Source: Vibrio palustris (GTDB lineage: Bacteria > Pseudomonadota > Gammaproteobacteria > Enterobacterales > Vibrionaceae). From it: 64,000 nucleotides of DNA. The DNA is taken from positions 1,612,001 through 1,676,000 of the forward strand of contig NZ_AP024887.1 of NCBI RefSeq assembly GCF_024346995.1. Direction: 5' to 3'. The translations under genes were made by a program, and so were the position numbers. Below are positions 20,790 to 30,518 of this stretch, one piece after another (the first letter of the stretch is position 1; every line of letters begins with the position of its first letter). The notes under the pieces are model-generated. The model was not told where the DNA came from and made no database searches. It saw only the letters and a list, made by a program, of their open reading frames with translations.

Positions 20790-20822
20790 TAAAAAAAGGA
20801 GGTATTTCTACCTCCTTTTTTC
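20790..20822 (-). terminator. Terminator of clpX
   Basis: AAAAAGGAGGTA / TACCTCCTTTTTTT stem-loop directly after clpX. It insulates lon from clpX transcription. Confidence 0.92.
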
Positions 20823-20835
20823 TTATTTTTCGATG

Positions 20836-22116
20836 CTACTCTGCTCCAGCCGCTTGGCTGTCATTGGTTGAGTAAATCATCAAGGGTTCAGACTCACCAT
20901 TAATTACGGATTCATCAATAACCACTTTACTTACATCTTTCATAGATGGAAGCTCATACATGGTTTCTAGCAGCACTTCTTCTAAAATAGAGCGCAAGCC
21001 ACGAGCACCGGTTTTCCGCTTCATACCCTGAGCCGCAATCGCGCGCAGTGCATCTTCGCGGAACTCTAGTTCCGTGTCTTCTAATTCAAATAAAGCACCA
21101 TACTGTTTGGTCAGTGCATTTTTCGGCTGGCTCAAGATTTGAATTAATGCATCTTCATCGAGCTCTGTCAACGTAGCGGTAACTGGCAGACGACCAATAA
21201 ATTCAGGGATCAAACCGTACTTCACTAAATCTTCAGGTTCCACTTGGGTGAAGAGCTGGCCAACGCTTTGACTTTCATCTTTTGAACGAACTTCAGCACC
21301 AAACCCAATTCCAGAGCCTTTAGCAACACGTTGTTCAACCACTTTATCTAGACCGGAGAACGCTCCGCCACAAATAAAGAGAATCTTAGACGTATCAACT
21401 TGTAAAAATTCTTGTTGAGGATGCTTGCGGCCACCTTGTGGTGGTATAGATGCAACCGTACCTTCAACCAATTTCAATAACGCTTGCTGAACACCTTCAC
21501 CAGACACATCGCGTGTAATCGATGGGTTTTCTGCTTTGCGTGAAATTTTATCGATTTCATCAATGTAAACAATACCGCGTTCTGCTTTTGCTACATCGTA
21601 ATCGCATTTTTGTAGTAGTTTTTGGATGATGTTTTCAACATCTTCACCCACATATCCAGCTTCGGTCAATGTGGTTGCATCTGCCATAGTAAAAGGCACA
21701 TCCAAAAAGCGTGCTAACGTTTCAGCTAGCAAAGTTTTACCACTCCCTGTGGGACCAATCAGCAAGATATTACTCTTACCTAGCTCAACGCCTTCACTTG
21801 TTGTGTCGCCGTTGCGTAAGCGCTTGTAGTGGTTATATACCGCTACAGATAACACTTTCTTAGCCTGATCTTGGCCAATCACATAATCATCAAGATTCTC
21901 ACGAATTTCACGTGGCGTAGGTAACGCTGACGATTCTTTCTTAGGTAATACATCTTTAACTTCTTCACGGATGATGTCGTTACATAAATCAACGCATTCA
22001 TCACAGACGTAAACCGAAGGACCTGCGATTAGCTTGCGAACTTCGTGTTGGCTTTTGCCACAGAAAGAGCAGTACAGCAGCTTACTACTACTACTCTCTT
22101 TGCTTTTGTCTGTCAT
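20836..22116 (-). CDS. clpX: ATP-dependent Clp protease ATP-binding subunit ClpX
   Basis: AAA+ unfoldase that feeds substrates to ClpP. It has 426 aa. The N-terminal zinc-binding domain has Cys16, Cys19, Cys38 and Cys41. Walker A GPTGSGKT is at 121-128 and Walker [10 protein letters not shown] at 182-190. The IGF loop that docks onto ClpP is at residues 270-272. A sensor-2 region [14 protein letters not shown] is near the C-terminus. clpP lies 118 bp upstream on the same strand, the usual clpP-clpX-lon series. Confidence 0.99.
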   Translation of the reverse strand: MTDKSKESSSSKLLYCSFCGKSQHEVRKLIAGPSVYVCDECVDLCNDIIREEVKDVLPKKESSALPTPREIRENLDDYVIGQDQAKKVLSVAVYNHYKRLRNGDTTSEGVELGKSNILLIGPTGSGKTLLAETLARFLDVPFTMADATTLTEAGYVGEDVENIIQKLLQKCDYDVAKAERGIVYIDEIDKISRKAENPSITRDVSGEGVQQALLKLVEGTVASIPPQGGRKHPQQEFLQVDTSKILFICGGAFSGLDKVVEQRVAKGSGIGFGAEVRSKDESQSVGQLFTQVEPEDLVKYGLIPEFIGRLPVTATLTELDEDALIQILSQPKNALTKQYGALFELEDTELEFREDALRAIAAQGMKRKTGARGLRSILEEVLLETMYELPSMKDVSKVVIDESVINGESEPLMIYSTNDSQAAGAE

Positions 22117-22234
22117 TCGCTAACCTCTTAGCCTGTATATATTTAAGACTGAGTGTATATCAAATTTCATCAAATTGCGTGAGCAATTTACAGAAGTGAT
22201 ACACAACCGATATTCAGCTTCAACTCGATGTATA

Positions 22235-22861
22235 TTAGCTATTGCGGTGTGTTAACACTGCATCCACTAGACCGTATTCGACAGATGCTTCTGCTGACAT
22301 AAAGTTATCACGATCAGTATCGCGTTCAATGACGTCTAGCGGTTGACCTGTATGTTCTGATAATAAACGGTTGAGTTTCTGTTTAATAGACAGAATTTCT
22401 TGCGCATGAATTTGGATATCAGACGCTTGGCCTTGGAAACCACCGAGTGGTTGGTGAATCATCACACGTGAGTTAGGTAACGCAAAACGTTTGCCCTTCT
22501 CACCACCAGCTAGGAGGAATGCCCCCATAGATGCTGCTTGACCCATACATACCGTGCTCACGTTTGGCTTAATAAACTGCATAGTATCGTAGATAGACAT
22601 CCCTGCTGTCACGCTACCGCCTGGTGAGTTGATATATAGGAAAATATCTTTATCAGGGTTTTCAGATTCTAAGAAAAGCAGTTGCGCCACAACCAAATTC
22701 GCCATCTGGTCTTCGACTTGTCCCGTCAGGAAGATAACACGCTCTTTCAACAAACGAGAAAAGATATCGTAAGAACGTTCGCCTCGGGAGGTCTGCTCTA
22801 CTACCATTGGCACTAGTGCGTCAATGATTGGAGACATTGCATTATTTTCTTGGTTGCTCAT
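22235..22861 (-). CDS. clpP: ATP-dependent Clp protease proteolytic subunit ClpP
   Basis: Barrel-forming serine protease that works with ClpX or ClpA. It has 208 aa, including a short propeptide. The catalytic triad is Ser111 (GQAASMGAF), His136 (VMIHQPLGG) and Asp185 ([10 protein letters not shown]), in the same numbering as E. coli. It lies downstream of tig with a 106-bp gap and upstream of clpX. Confidence 0.99.
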   Translation of the reverse strand: MSNQENNAMSPIIDALVPMVVEQTSRGERSYDIFSRLLKERVIFLTGQVEDQMANLVVAQLLFLESENPDKDIFLYINSPGGSVTAGMSIYDTMQFIKPNVSTVCMGQAASMGAFLLAGGEKGKRFALPNSRVMIHQPLGGFQGQASDIQIHAQEILSIKQKLNRLLSEHTGQPLDVIERDTDRDNFMSAEASVEYGLVDAVLTHRNS

Positions 22862-22967
22862 AGTCTTATATCCCTAAAATAAATGGCCCGAATGACAAGT
22901 ATCATACGGACCATTGTTAGCAGAAGAGTCAACATAACGTCAACCCTTCCGCGTTATAGTTTGCTTA

Positions 22968-24275
22968 TTAAGCAGCAGTTTGTTGAGAATTCATAAGCTC
23001 GTTAAAGCTAACTTCTTTCTCAGAAACTTTTGCGTCAGCAATGATCGCATCGATAGCTTGCTCTTCAAGAGCAAGGTTACGCATATTTTCCATCATTTTT
23101 TCATCTTGCTCGTAGTAAGCAATTACTTCTGAAGGGTCTTCATATGCGGTCGCCATGTCTTCGATAAGTGCTTTCACTTTCTCTTCGTCAGCTTTCAGCT
23201 CTTTCGCGTTAATGACTTCACCTAATAATAGACCAACTACAACACGACGTTTTGCTTGTTCTTCAAATAGTTCACGTGGAAGCTGATCAGCAGCTTCAGT
23301 GTTACCACCGAAACGTTGTGCTGCTTGTTGGCGTAGAGTGCCAATTTCTTGATCAATCAAGCTTGCTGGAACATCAATGTCGTTTTCTTGAACAAGTCCT
23401 TCAATTGCTTGCTCTTTGATGTTCGCTTTAATAGCTTGCTTCAGTTCGCGTTCCATGTTTTTACGAACTTCAGCTTTAAGCCCTTCAACACCACCTTCTT
23501 GAACGCCAAATTTAGCAACAAATTCATCGGTCATTTCTGGAAGTTCACGTGCTTCTACTTTTTGGATAGTCACAGCAAATTTCGCGGCTTTACCTTTCAA
23601 GTTTTCAGCGTGGTAATCTTCTGGGAAGTTCACATCGATTTCAAATTCCATACCTTTAGTTTTGCCAGCAATGCCGTCTTCAAAACCAGGAATCATGCGA
23701 CCTTCGCCCATTTCTAGCGGGAAGGCTTCTGCTTTACCACCTTCGAACTCTTCACCGTCGATAGAGCCAACGAAGTCGATAGTTACGCGCTTGCCTTCTT
23801 CTGCAGGCTCGTCAACTTCTGTCCACTCTGCTTGCTGCTTACGTAGCGTTTCTAGCATTTCAGCAACGTCTGCATCACCAACTTGAGCCGTTGGCTTTTC
23901 AACAGCGATGTTTTCTAGACCTTTCAATTCAACTTCAGGGTATACTTCGAAAGTCGCTGTAAACACAACATCTTGACCTGCAGTTACGTCTGTTGGGGCG
24001 AATGTTGGAGCACCGGCTGGATTGATTTTCTCTTGCACGATCGCTTCAATGAAGTGACGTTGCATTACTTCACCAAGTACATCTTGACGTACTGATTGAC
24101 CATACATTTGATCAACCATTTTCAAAGGCACTTTGCCTTTACGGAAACCATCGAAACGACGGTTTTTCGCAATATTGCGTAGTTCAGCGGTTACTGCATT
24201 TTCAACAGTAGCAGCAGGAACAGTAATAGTAAGGCGGCGCTGTAGGCCTTCTAGAGTTTCAACAGTAACTTGCAT
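22968..24275 (-). CDS. tig: Trigger factor
   Basis: Ribosome-associated chaperone with peptidyl-prolyl isomerase activity that meets nascent chains at the exit tunnel. It has 435 aa. The N-terminal ribosome-binding domain has the GFRKGKVP signature at about residues 43-50. The FKBP-like PPIase domain spans about 150-245 ([18 protein letters not shown]), followed by the C-terminal helical chaperone cradle. It is first of the tig-clpP-clpX-lon series, and its 5' leader holds a short perfect hairpin. Confidence 0.98.
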   Translation of the reverse strand: MQVTVETLEGLQRRLTITVPAATVENAVTAELRNIAKNRRFDGFRKGKVPLKMVDQMYGQSVRQDVLGEVMQRHFIEAIVQEKINPAGAPTFAPTDVTAGQDVVFTATFEVYPEVELKGLENIAVEKPTAQVGDADVAEMLETLRKQQAEWTEVDEPAEEGKRVTIDFVGSIDGEEFEGGKAEAFPLEMGEGRMIPGFEDGIAGKTKGMEFEIDVNFPEDYHAENLKGKAAKFAVTIQKVEARELPEMTDEFVAKFGVQEGGVEGLKAEVRKNMERELKQAIKANIKEQAIEGLVQENDIDVPASLIDQEIGTLRQQAAQRFGGNTEAADQLPRELFEEQAKRRVVVGLLLGEVINAKELKADEEKVKALIEDMATAYEDPSEVIAYYEQDEKMMENMRNLALEEQAIDAIIADAKVSEKEVSFNELMNSQQTAA

Positions 24276-24748
24276 TATTTTTAAACCTCAAAGCTTGCTC
24301 AAAATCTTGAGCATCATGAGCCAAATGATATTTGGCTGCATCCATGTGTTGTGTTCAAGTGAACACTTTCAAAATCGAGTTTAGACATTCTGCCTGTGGG
24401 CACAATATCGAACTAATTAGCGATATCTTTACGATGGATTATCGAAAGGTATCTCCGATTAGTCTCAGGATATACATATATAGACACGTCATTCTAACGA
24501 GCAGATCGAAGCCTGTCGAGCATCCGCCTAACCTGAGTGGCGTTAAGTCCTAAAAACTCTATCAAGTGCTAAAAAAAACAGCACCACACGACACCAGTGA
24601 ATAATGAAATGGGGAAGAAAAAGGATCTTTTCAAGGGAAAAGACCAATTTTTTTCATTAAAGCGATAAAAAAAGCCTATCGCTACACCATTTGAGTGTTA
24701 ATTAAGGAGAATGTTCAACTGCAACAGATAAAATGTGTTTAATCACAC
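24276..24748. other. Gene-free region between tig and selO
   Basis: Contains the tig leader and promoter region and the sequence downstream of selO. An 8-bp perfect hairpin (AGCCAAAT / ATTTGGCT) lies at 24319-24337, in the minus-strand leader about 45 nt from the tig start. A short inverted repeat AGCGAT / ATCGCT with an intervening T run at about 24661-24683 could end selO transcription. Short frames on the plus strand have no ribosome site or family resemblance. Confidence 0.5.
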
Positions 24749-26218
24749 TTAAGATGAACAACTCACTTCTAACTCTTTGCCCCACTGCGGTGGCAACGAA
24801 GCGTACTCTTCATAACCTGAATGCTCTTCAAAAGGATGCGCTAAGAGATACGCTAATGTTTCCACATCAGAATAATCGCCTTGCTCAGCCTTTTCTATCG
24901 CGATATGTGCCAAATAGTTGCGCAGGATATATTTAGGATTTTTAGTGCGCATGAATTCGCAACGCCTTTGTAACTCGTCATCAGACGTGGTACCGCCATC
25001 GTCTTGCGCACAGCGCACTAAATAACGCTCAACCCAATTTTTTGCCTGTTCGCGATCAATGACTAAGTCGAGTATCGGCTGTACACCCTCGATGTCAATA
25101 CACGAGAGCTGGCGTAAAAAGCGTGTATAATCAGTATGATTTGCCGCCATCAACTGAAACAAGTCATCAAATAACTGGCTATCTTGTTCGTGGCTGTGTT
25201 TCAGCCCTAACTTACTTCTCATCACCACACTGTAGCGTCGTTGCATGGTTTTTTCATATGTTGAGAGAATACGCTCTAATTCAGAATGCTCAATCAAAGG
25301 AGAAAGCGCACGAGCAAGCGCAGTCAAGTTCCATAACCCTATCGAAGGCTGCTGGTCAAACCGATAACGACCTTGGTAATCTGAATGGTTACAGATAAAC
25401 CCCGGCTCGTAATCTTCCATGAAGGCAAATGGGCCATAATCAAAGGTATCACCTAATATTGACATATTATCGGTATTCATCACGCCATGAGCAAACCCCA
25501 CCGCTTGCCAATCGGCTATCATGTGAGCCGTACGCTCGACAATATGAGTAAACATTTGCGCATAGGGTGCCTCTGCGCCGCGACATTGAGGATAGTACCA
25601 GTCAATGACGGTATCCGCTAACAGCGCAAGTTCTGTCATTTGATTGGTGTAAAAAAAATGCTCAAAGTGACCGAAACGAATATGAGTTTGTGCAACTCGA
25701 GCTAACATCGCGCCGGTTTCCATGGTTTCACGTCTAACTGGAGTATCGCTCCCGACCAGAGCTAATGCACGCGTCGTTGCGATGCCTAAACCTGCCATCG
25801 CTTCGCTACATAAATACTCACGAATGGACGAACGCAGCACAGCACGGCCATCCCCCATTCGGGAATAAGGTGTCAACCCTGCGCCTTTTAAATGCAGATC
25901 ATAGTATTGACCGTGTAATGTCCGCAATTCACCATAAAGTAACCCACGCCCATCCCCCAAATCTGGGTTATACATGCCAAATTGATGACCCGCGTATTTC
26001 ATGGCGAGTGGCACGCACACATCAGGAACCTCTTGTCCGGAAAACGTGCTCAGCAATTCCTGATTTGGCTCAGGAGGTAAGCCAAATTCTGCCGCTAAGT
26101 CTTCATTCCAAATCACCCAATGCGGTGTGGTTAAAGGCTGCGGTTGTACCAAGGTATAAAAAGCGCTTGGTAATTCACTAAATCGTGTAGTGACTTCGAC
26201 TCGATTCCAAATTGACAT
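24749..26218 (-). CDS. selO: Protein adenylyltransferase SelO (YdiU)
   Basis: Pseudokinase-fold enzyme that transfers AMP from ATP to Ser, Thr or Tyr of proteins, linked to oxidative stress in E. coli. It has 489 aa from the ATG at 26218, which has GGAAA 7 nt upstream; an ATG four codons earlier is possible. Family signatures are [38 protein letters not shown] and the catalytic-loop stretch [19 protein letters not shown]. The protein ends Cys-Ser-Ser, with Cys at the antepenultimate position occupied by selenocysteine in animal SelO. It appears monocistronic. Confidence 0.96.
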   Translation of the reverse strand: MSIWNRVEVTTRFSELPSAFYTLVQPQPLTTPHWVIWNEDLAAEFGLPPEPNQELLSTFSGQEVPDVCVPLAMKYAGHQFGMYNPDLGDGRGLLYGELRTLHGQYYDLHLKGAGLTPYSRMGDGRAVLRSSIREYLCSEAMAGLGIATTRALALVGSDTPVRRETMETGAMLARVAQTHIRFGHFEHFFYTNQMTELALLADTVIDWYYPQCRGAEAPYAQMFTHIVERTAHMIADWQAVGFAHGVMNTDNMSILGDTFDYGPFAFMEDYEPGFICNHSDYQGRYRFDQQPSIGLWNLTALARALSPLIEHSELERILSTYEKTMQRRYSVVMRSKLGLKHSHEQDSQLFDDLFQLMAANHTDYTRFLRQLSCIDIEGVQPILDLVIDREQAKNWVERYLVRCAQDDGGTTSDDELQRRCEFMRTKNPKYILRNYLAHIAIEKAEQGDYSDVETLAYLLAHPFEEHSGYEEYASLPPQWGKELEVSCSS

Positions 26219-26407
26219 AGACGTTTCCATTATTTGTGAGCAAAAACCCTAGCAAATACCTGAGTGATTGACTAGGTTTTCTCTTTTTAACACCTAGCAG
26301 CAAAGTTTGTACAGCGTGTGACTCTTTATGTGATGACACTATAACGCTTGAATTACATACACAACATGGTCAATATGAAAGCATTATGGTTATAAAGGAC
26401 AATTTAA

Positions 26408-27943
26408 ATGAGAACGCCTAATACACGCTTAACCTTGCGCGTCATTGACAAGAAAGACTATCCACAACTTGCCGAATTGATGAACCTCGTATTTCCAGAT
26501 GTCGGTGGAGCTTGGCCGCGTATGACGATTCTCGATTTGATCCATCAATATCCTGACGGGCAAATCTGCATTGAAGATGATGGCCAGCTGGTTGGCGCGG
26601 CGCTGACTATCAAAGTCGATTATAGCCGTATGTCGCTACCCCATGTCTATACCGATATCGTCAACGAACACAATGTGATTCAGCACCAACGTAATGGCGA
26701 TGCGTTGTACGGCTTAGATGTATTTGTGCACCCGGACTACCGCGGCTTACGTTTAGGCCGACGTTTATATGAAGCTCGCAAAGAAATTTGCCGGAGTGAC
26801 AATCTTAAAGCGATTTTGGCCGGTGGACGAATTCCCAAATATAAAGATTATGCTGATCAATATTCCGTGCTTGAATACATAGAAAAGGTCAATCGTAAAG
26901 AAATCCATGACCATATTTTGTCCTTCCAGCTCGCCAATGAGTTTGATGTAAAACGCGTTATGCGTCATTACTTGCCAGAAGACAGTAGCTCACGTGGCTA
27001 CGCGACATTATTAGAATGGGATAATATTTTCTATGAAGAAGATGTGACCTCTATCCATGATGCGGATAAAACTCTCATTCGTATTAGTATCGTGCAATGG
27101 CAAATGCGCGCAGTGAATGATGTCAAAGATTTGATGGAACAAGCTGAGTTCTTTGTGCGTTCATCTTGTAGTTATAAAGCGGATTTTGCATTATTTCCGG
27201 AATTTTTCAACGCGCCACTCATGGGGCTTAAAGATGGACAACGCCCTGTTGAAGCCATTCGCTTTCTCGCCTCATTTAGTGAACAAATCAAACTGCGCTT
27301 TAGCGAGCTTGCAGTGAGCTACAACATCAACATTATTGCTGGTAGCATGCCCGTCGAAGAAGATGGCGAATTGTATAATGTTTCTTATTTACTGCATCGC
27401 GACGGCTCAATTGATGAACAGAAAAAAATCCACATTACCCCCCACGAACAGCGTGACTGGGTCATCACTGGTGGTCACCAAGTGCAAGTGTTTAATACCG
27501 ATGCAGGACGTGTTGGCATTCTTATCTGTTACGACTCTGAGTTTCCAGAGCTTGCTCGCATGATGGCCGAAGAAGACGTGCAAATTTTGTTTGTTCCATT
27601 CTGGACAGACACCAAAAATGGCTATCAGCGTGTGCGATTATGCTCGCAAGCCCGAGCCATTGAGAACGAATGCTATGTGGCAATAGGCGGTAGTGTCGGC
27701 AACTTACCGCGCGTTGATAATGTGGATATTCAATACGCACAATCTGCGGTCTTTTCGCCATCGGATATCTACTTTCCACACGATGCGACCATCGCAGAAG
27801 CGAGCCCAAATACCGAGATGATTATTTTTGCAGATGTCGATTTAGACAAGCTTAAACAGCTCAATACTGAAGGTTCTGTGACAAACTTGCGTCATCGCCG
27901 CTTAGATCTTTACGGTAACTTCACGTCACCAAGCACTAAATAG
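26408..27943 (+). CDS. GNAT acetyltransferase fused to carbon-nitrogen hydrolase
   Basis: Two-domain protein of 511 aa. Residues about 5-215 form a GNAT fold (acetyl-CoA loop in RGLRLGRRLYEARKE). Residues about 225-505 form a nitrilase-superfamily amidase with the Glu-Lys-Cys triad in FPEFFNAP, QKKIHITPHE and ILICYDSEFPE. The fusion is a known architecture in gammaproteobacteria, but I know of no assigned substrate. The likely chemistry is acetyl transfer coupled to hydrolysis of a C-N bond, perhaps in metabolite repair. It is monocistronic on the plus strand, ahead of convergent grxB. Confidence 0.9.
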   Translation: MRTPNTRLTLRVIDKKDYPQLAELMNLVFPDVGGAWPRMTILDLIHQYPDGQICIEDDGQLVGAALTIKVDYSRMSLPHVYTDIVNEHNVIQHQRNGDALYGLDVFVHPDYRGLRLGRRLYEARKEICRSDNLKAILAGGRIPKYKDYADQYSVLEYIEKVNRKEIHDHILSFQLANEFDVKRVMRHYLPEDSSSRGYATLLEWDNIFYEEDVTSIHDADKTLIRISIVQWQMRAVNDVKDLMEQAEFFVRSSCSYKADFALFPEFFNAPLMGLKDGQRPVEAIRFLASFSEQIKLRFSELAVSYNINIIAGSMPVEEDGELYNVSYLLHRDGSIDEQKKIHITPHEQRDWVITGGHQVQVFNTDAGRVGILICYDSEFPELARMMAEEDVQILFVPFWTDTKNGYQRVRLCSQARAIENECYVAIGGSVGNLPRVDNVDIQYAQSAVFSPSDIYFPHDATIAEASPNTEMIIFADVDLDKLKQLNTEGSVTNLRHRRLDLYGNFTSPSTK

Positions 27944-27989
27944 CAAGCAAATAGATAGCGCTTCTCACTGCGCAAAGAGCGGACGATAA

Positions 27990-28030
27990 AAAGCCCGCGC
28001 CAACATCTTCAAGATGCGGGCAGCGGGCTA
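27990..28030. terminator. Terminator between the GNAT-nitrilase gene and grxB
   Basis: Branched hairpin: outer stem AAGCCCGC / GCGGGCT with an inner stem built on CATCTT / AAGATG. T5 follows on the minus strand, so it suits grxB best. Confidence 0.7.
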
Positions 28031-28050
28031 ATTCACTCGGCAAATAAGCT

Positions 28051-28689
28051 TTAGTCTAACATCAGCACACTCACACCAGTCGATGCGGAGCGATCACGTA
28101 ACCATTGCATTACATTTCTAGGCCATTCAATACTCGGTTCACATACCCAGCCACGTAATAATGAGAACATTATCGCCTCATCAATTAACGTTGGCATCCC
28201 CTTGGGTGAAAACAGAATCGGTTCAGCGTGTTGCAGCAAGTCAGAAACTTGAACAGCTATCTCTGCAGTATTGTCTTTTAGCGCAATAAAATTTAGTTCA
28301 TCCGTTTCTTTTTTATCCTGCCATGCTTGTCGACTTGCAACCGTCAAAAACTCACCAAGACCTAACTCATGCCAACGTGGATAACCGATTTTTTGTAATA
28401 AAGGAAAGGCCTTAGATTGCCAATGACTCACTTCCTCAGAAGGAGCGACTTGCGGCGTATTGGGTAAACGTAGCTGCAAAAAGTAATCAATAATATCCAT
28501 ACTTTCGTCCATCGCAGTGCCATCTTCTTTGACTAAAATAGGCACCGCTTTTTTCCCGACCAGCTGTGTGGGTGTTGCAACGTCATCATAAGCTAGCACA
28601 ATTTGTTCAAATGGAATCTTTAACATTCCGGCAACAAAGCTCACCCGTGCGCAAAATGGGCAATGTTCATACACATATAGTTTCAACAT
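28051..28689 (-). CDS. grxB: Glutaredoxin 2
   Basis: GST-like two-domain glutaredoxin that reduces disulfides with glutathione. It has 212 aa. The active-site CPFC lies at residues 9-12 in the N-terminal thioredoxin fold, cis-Pro is in KAVPIL, and the C-terminal part is all-helical, as in E. coli GrxB. It stands alone, converging on the GNAT-nitrilase gene. Confidence 0.93.
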   Translation of the reverse strand: MLKLYVYEHCPFCARVSFVAGMLKIPFEQIVLAYDDVATPTQLVGKKAVPILVKEDGTAMDESMDIIDYFLQLRLPNTPQVAPSEEVSHWQSKAFPLLQKIGYPRWHELGLGEFLTVASRQAWQDKKETDELNFIALKDNTAEIAVQVSDLLQHAEPILFSPKGMPTLIDEAIMFSLLRGWVCEPSIEWPRNVMQWLRDRSASTGVSVLMLD

Positions 28690-28861
28690 AATCGCTTTTC
28701 TAACCCCATATTTTCAATAAGTTATCTCTATTCACTATAACGATATGCTGTAAATAGATCTAGATGCCTTATAGTGCTCCTTTGTTTATACCTTGCACTT
28801 GCTTAGTGCATAACAAATCATTACTGTACGCGTAGAACAGACTTTATAAGGATAATAATGT

Positions 28862-29479
28862 ATGAATACCGCCATGCTGGGAGTTTTTATTCCCACCTTT
28901 TTCTTTGTCTCAATTACACCAGGGATGTGCATGACACTTGCGCTGACTTTAGGCATGAGTATCGGCTATAAACGCACACTTTGGATGATGTTAGGAGAGG
29001 TGTTTGGTGTGGCTCTTGTCGCCGTTGCGGCTGTCGTTGGGATTGCGGCTGTTATGCTCAACTACCCTATCGTCTTTACTGTGTGCAAAGCTATCGGTGC
29101 GGCTTACCTCGCCTATCTCGGTTTACAAATGTGGTTAGCCAAAGGCAAACTCGCCATTAGTTTTGAGCAACAAACCGTTGAAGGTTCCGATTGGGAGCTT
29201 GTGGTACAAGGCTTTGTGACAGCGATTGCCAACCCAAAAGGTTGGGCATTTATGATTTCTTTACTTCCCCCTTTTATTGACAACTCAGCCAGTATTGCTC
29301 CGCAATTAGTCTATCTAGTCTCGATTATTATGGTTTCGGAATTCGTATGTATGTCCTTATACGCCACAGGTGGTAAAGGCTTGCGCCGCGCACTAAACAA
29401 ACCACAAAACATTCGTTTGCTCAACCGCATTGCTGGAACGTTAATGCTCGGTGTCGCCCTTTGGTTATTATTGAGCTAA
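28862..29479 (+). CDS. LysE/RhtB family amino-acid exporter
   Basis: 205-aa inner-membrane protein with about six hydrophobic helices. It carries the family's N-terminal SITPGMCMTLALTLGMSIGYK region and the internal TAIANPKGWAFMISLLPPF motif. This family exports amino acids or derivatives such as homoserine; the substrate cannot be told from sequence. ATAAGG lies about 8 nt before the ATG. It is convergent with the GH43 gene across a bidirectional terminator. Confidence 0.92.
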   Translation: MNTAMLGVFIPTFFFVSITPGMCMTLALTLGMSIGYKRTLWMMLGEVFGVALVAVAAVVGIAAVMLNYPIVFTVCKAIGAAYLAYLGLQMWLAKGKLAISFEQQTVEGSDWELVVQGFVTAIANPKGWAFMISLLPPFIDNSASIAPQLVYLVSIIMVSEFVCMSLYATGGKGLRRALNKPQNIRLLNRIAGTLMLGVALWLLLS

Positions 29480-29510
29480 TAACCATAATAAACACATCCA
29501 CTCAACGCAA

Positions 29511-29535
29511 AAATGCCCCTTCTTGAGGGGCATTT
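29511..29535. terminator. Bidirectional terminator between the LysE-type and GH43 genes
   Basis: Ten-bp stem AAATGCCCCT / AGGGGCATTT with a 5-nt loop. A-rich and T-rich flanks on either side allow use in both directions. Confidence 0.88.
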
Positions 29536-29564
29536 TGTCTTTTTACAGTTAACCTTTCGTGAGG

Positions 29565-30500
29565 TTATTCTGCATCACCAAATTGAGGAAAACCGTTTTC
29601 CCAAGTGATGTGCTTCATACGAGTATGGCGGTTTGGATCCCATAATGGATCGCCTTCAATCTCGGTATACTCTCGAGCATGATACACCAAGACGTCATCA
29701 CCATTTTCATCTTTTGTGAAACAGCTATGTCCTGGGCCAAACACTTTTGCAGGTGTGTTCGTGGTAAAAACTGGCTCTTGAGATTTCGTCCAGTTTTTGG
29801 CATCGAGTAAGTCGCTGTCTTCGTCTGCCCACAACATGCCCATGCAATAGTTTTCATCCGTTGCACTCGCTGAGTATGTTAACCACACTTTGCCATGGCT
29901 ATTGAGCACATACGGCCCTTCATTGACCATAAACCCTCGCGTCTCCCACTCTAACTCCGGAATCGTTAGCAAGGTTCCTGGCAGTTTCAACTCTGTTGGA
30001 GACAGCATTTCGGCTATATACAAGTTTGAGTTACCTGCAATGCTTGGGTCTTTCTGTGCCCAAATATAATAATCGGTACCTTGATGGCTAAATACTGTCG
30101 CATCAAGACAAAACGCATCAATACCAGAATTAATTTGACCGCAAAAGGTCCACTCAGGCGTCATAGGATCAGAGTTTAGATTTTCAATCGCATACATACG
30201 GTGCTGGAATAAATCGTGTTTAATTTCACGACTCGGAGCCGCCGCAAAATACACCATCCAACGTCCTTTCACAAAGTGAATCTCTGGCGCCCAAATAAGC
30301 TCTGAGTACGGACCTTCGTCGGGTTTCTGCCATGCTGTAATGATCGCGTCTGGCTCAGCAAGTCCTGCTAATGTTTTTGCGCGGCGCAACTCAATTCGAT
30401 CGTAAGCTGGCACTGAAGCCGTAAAATAATAATACCCGTCAGTATGTAAGTAAGCTTGAGGATCAGCGCGTTGCGTGATAATGGGATTCTCAAATTTCAT
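29565..30500 (-). CDS. Glycoside hydrolase family 43 protein
   Basis: 311-aa five-bladed beta-propeller hydrolase. Likely catalytic residues are Asp13 (RADPQAY, general base), Asp in CLDATVF (pKa modulator) and Glu in VNEGPYVL (general acid). No signal peptide is visible, so it acts in the cytoplasm on imported short oligosaccharides. Family 43 covers beta-xylosidases and alpha-L-arabinofuranosidases; an arabinofuranosidase is my preferred guess, with low certainty. The GPH symporter gene is 18 bp upstream on the same strand, giving a two-gene uptake and cleavage operon. Confidence 0.9.
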   Translation of the reverse strand: MKFENPIITQRADPQAYLHTDGYYYFTASVPAYDRIELRRAKTLAGLAEPDAIITAWQKPDEGPYSELIWAPEIHFVKGRWMVYFAAAPSREIKHDLFQHRMYAIENLNSDPMTPEWTFCGQINSGIDAFCLDATVFSHQGTDYYIWAQKDPSIAGNSNLYIAEMLSPTELKLPGTLLTIPELEWETRGFMVNEGPYVLNSHGKVWLTYSASATDENYCMGMLWADEDSDLLDAKNWTKSQEPVFTTNTPAKVFGPGHSCFTKDENGDDVLVYHAREYTEIEGDPLWDPNRHTRMKHITWENGFPQFGDAE

Positions 30501-30518
30501 CGAATATCCTTGTCTATT

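Noticed and set aside
24332..24553. Plus-strand 73-codon frame between tig and selO
   Set aside because: It overlaps the tig leader, has no ribosome site and no family-like composition.
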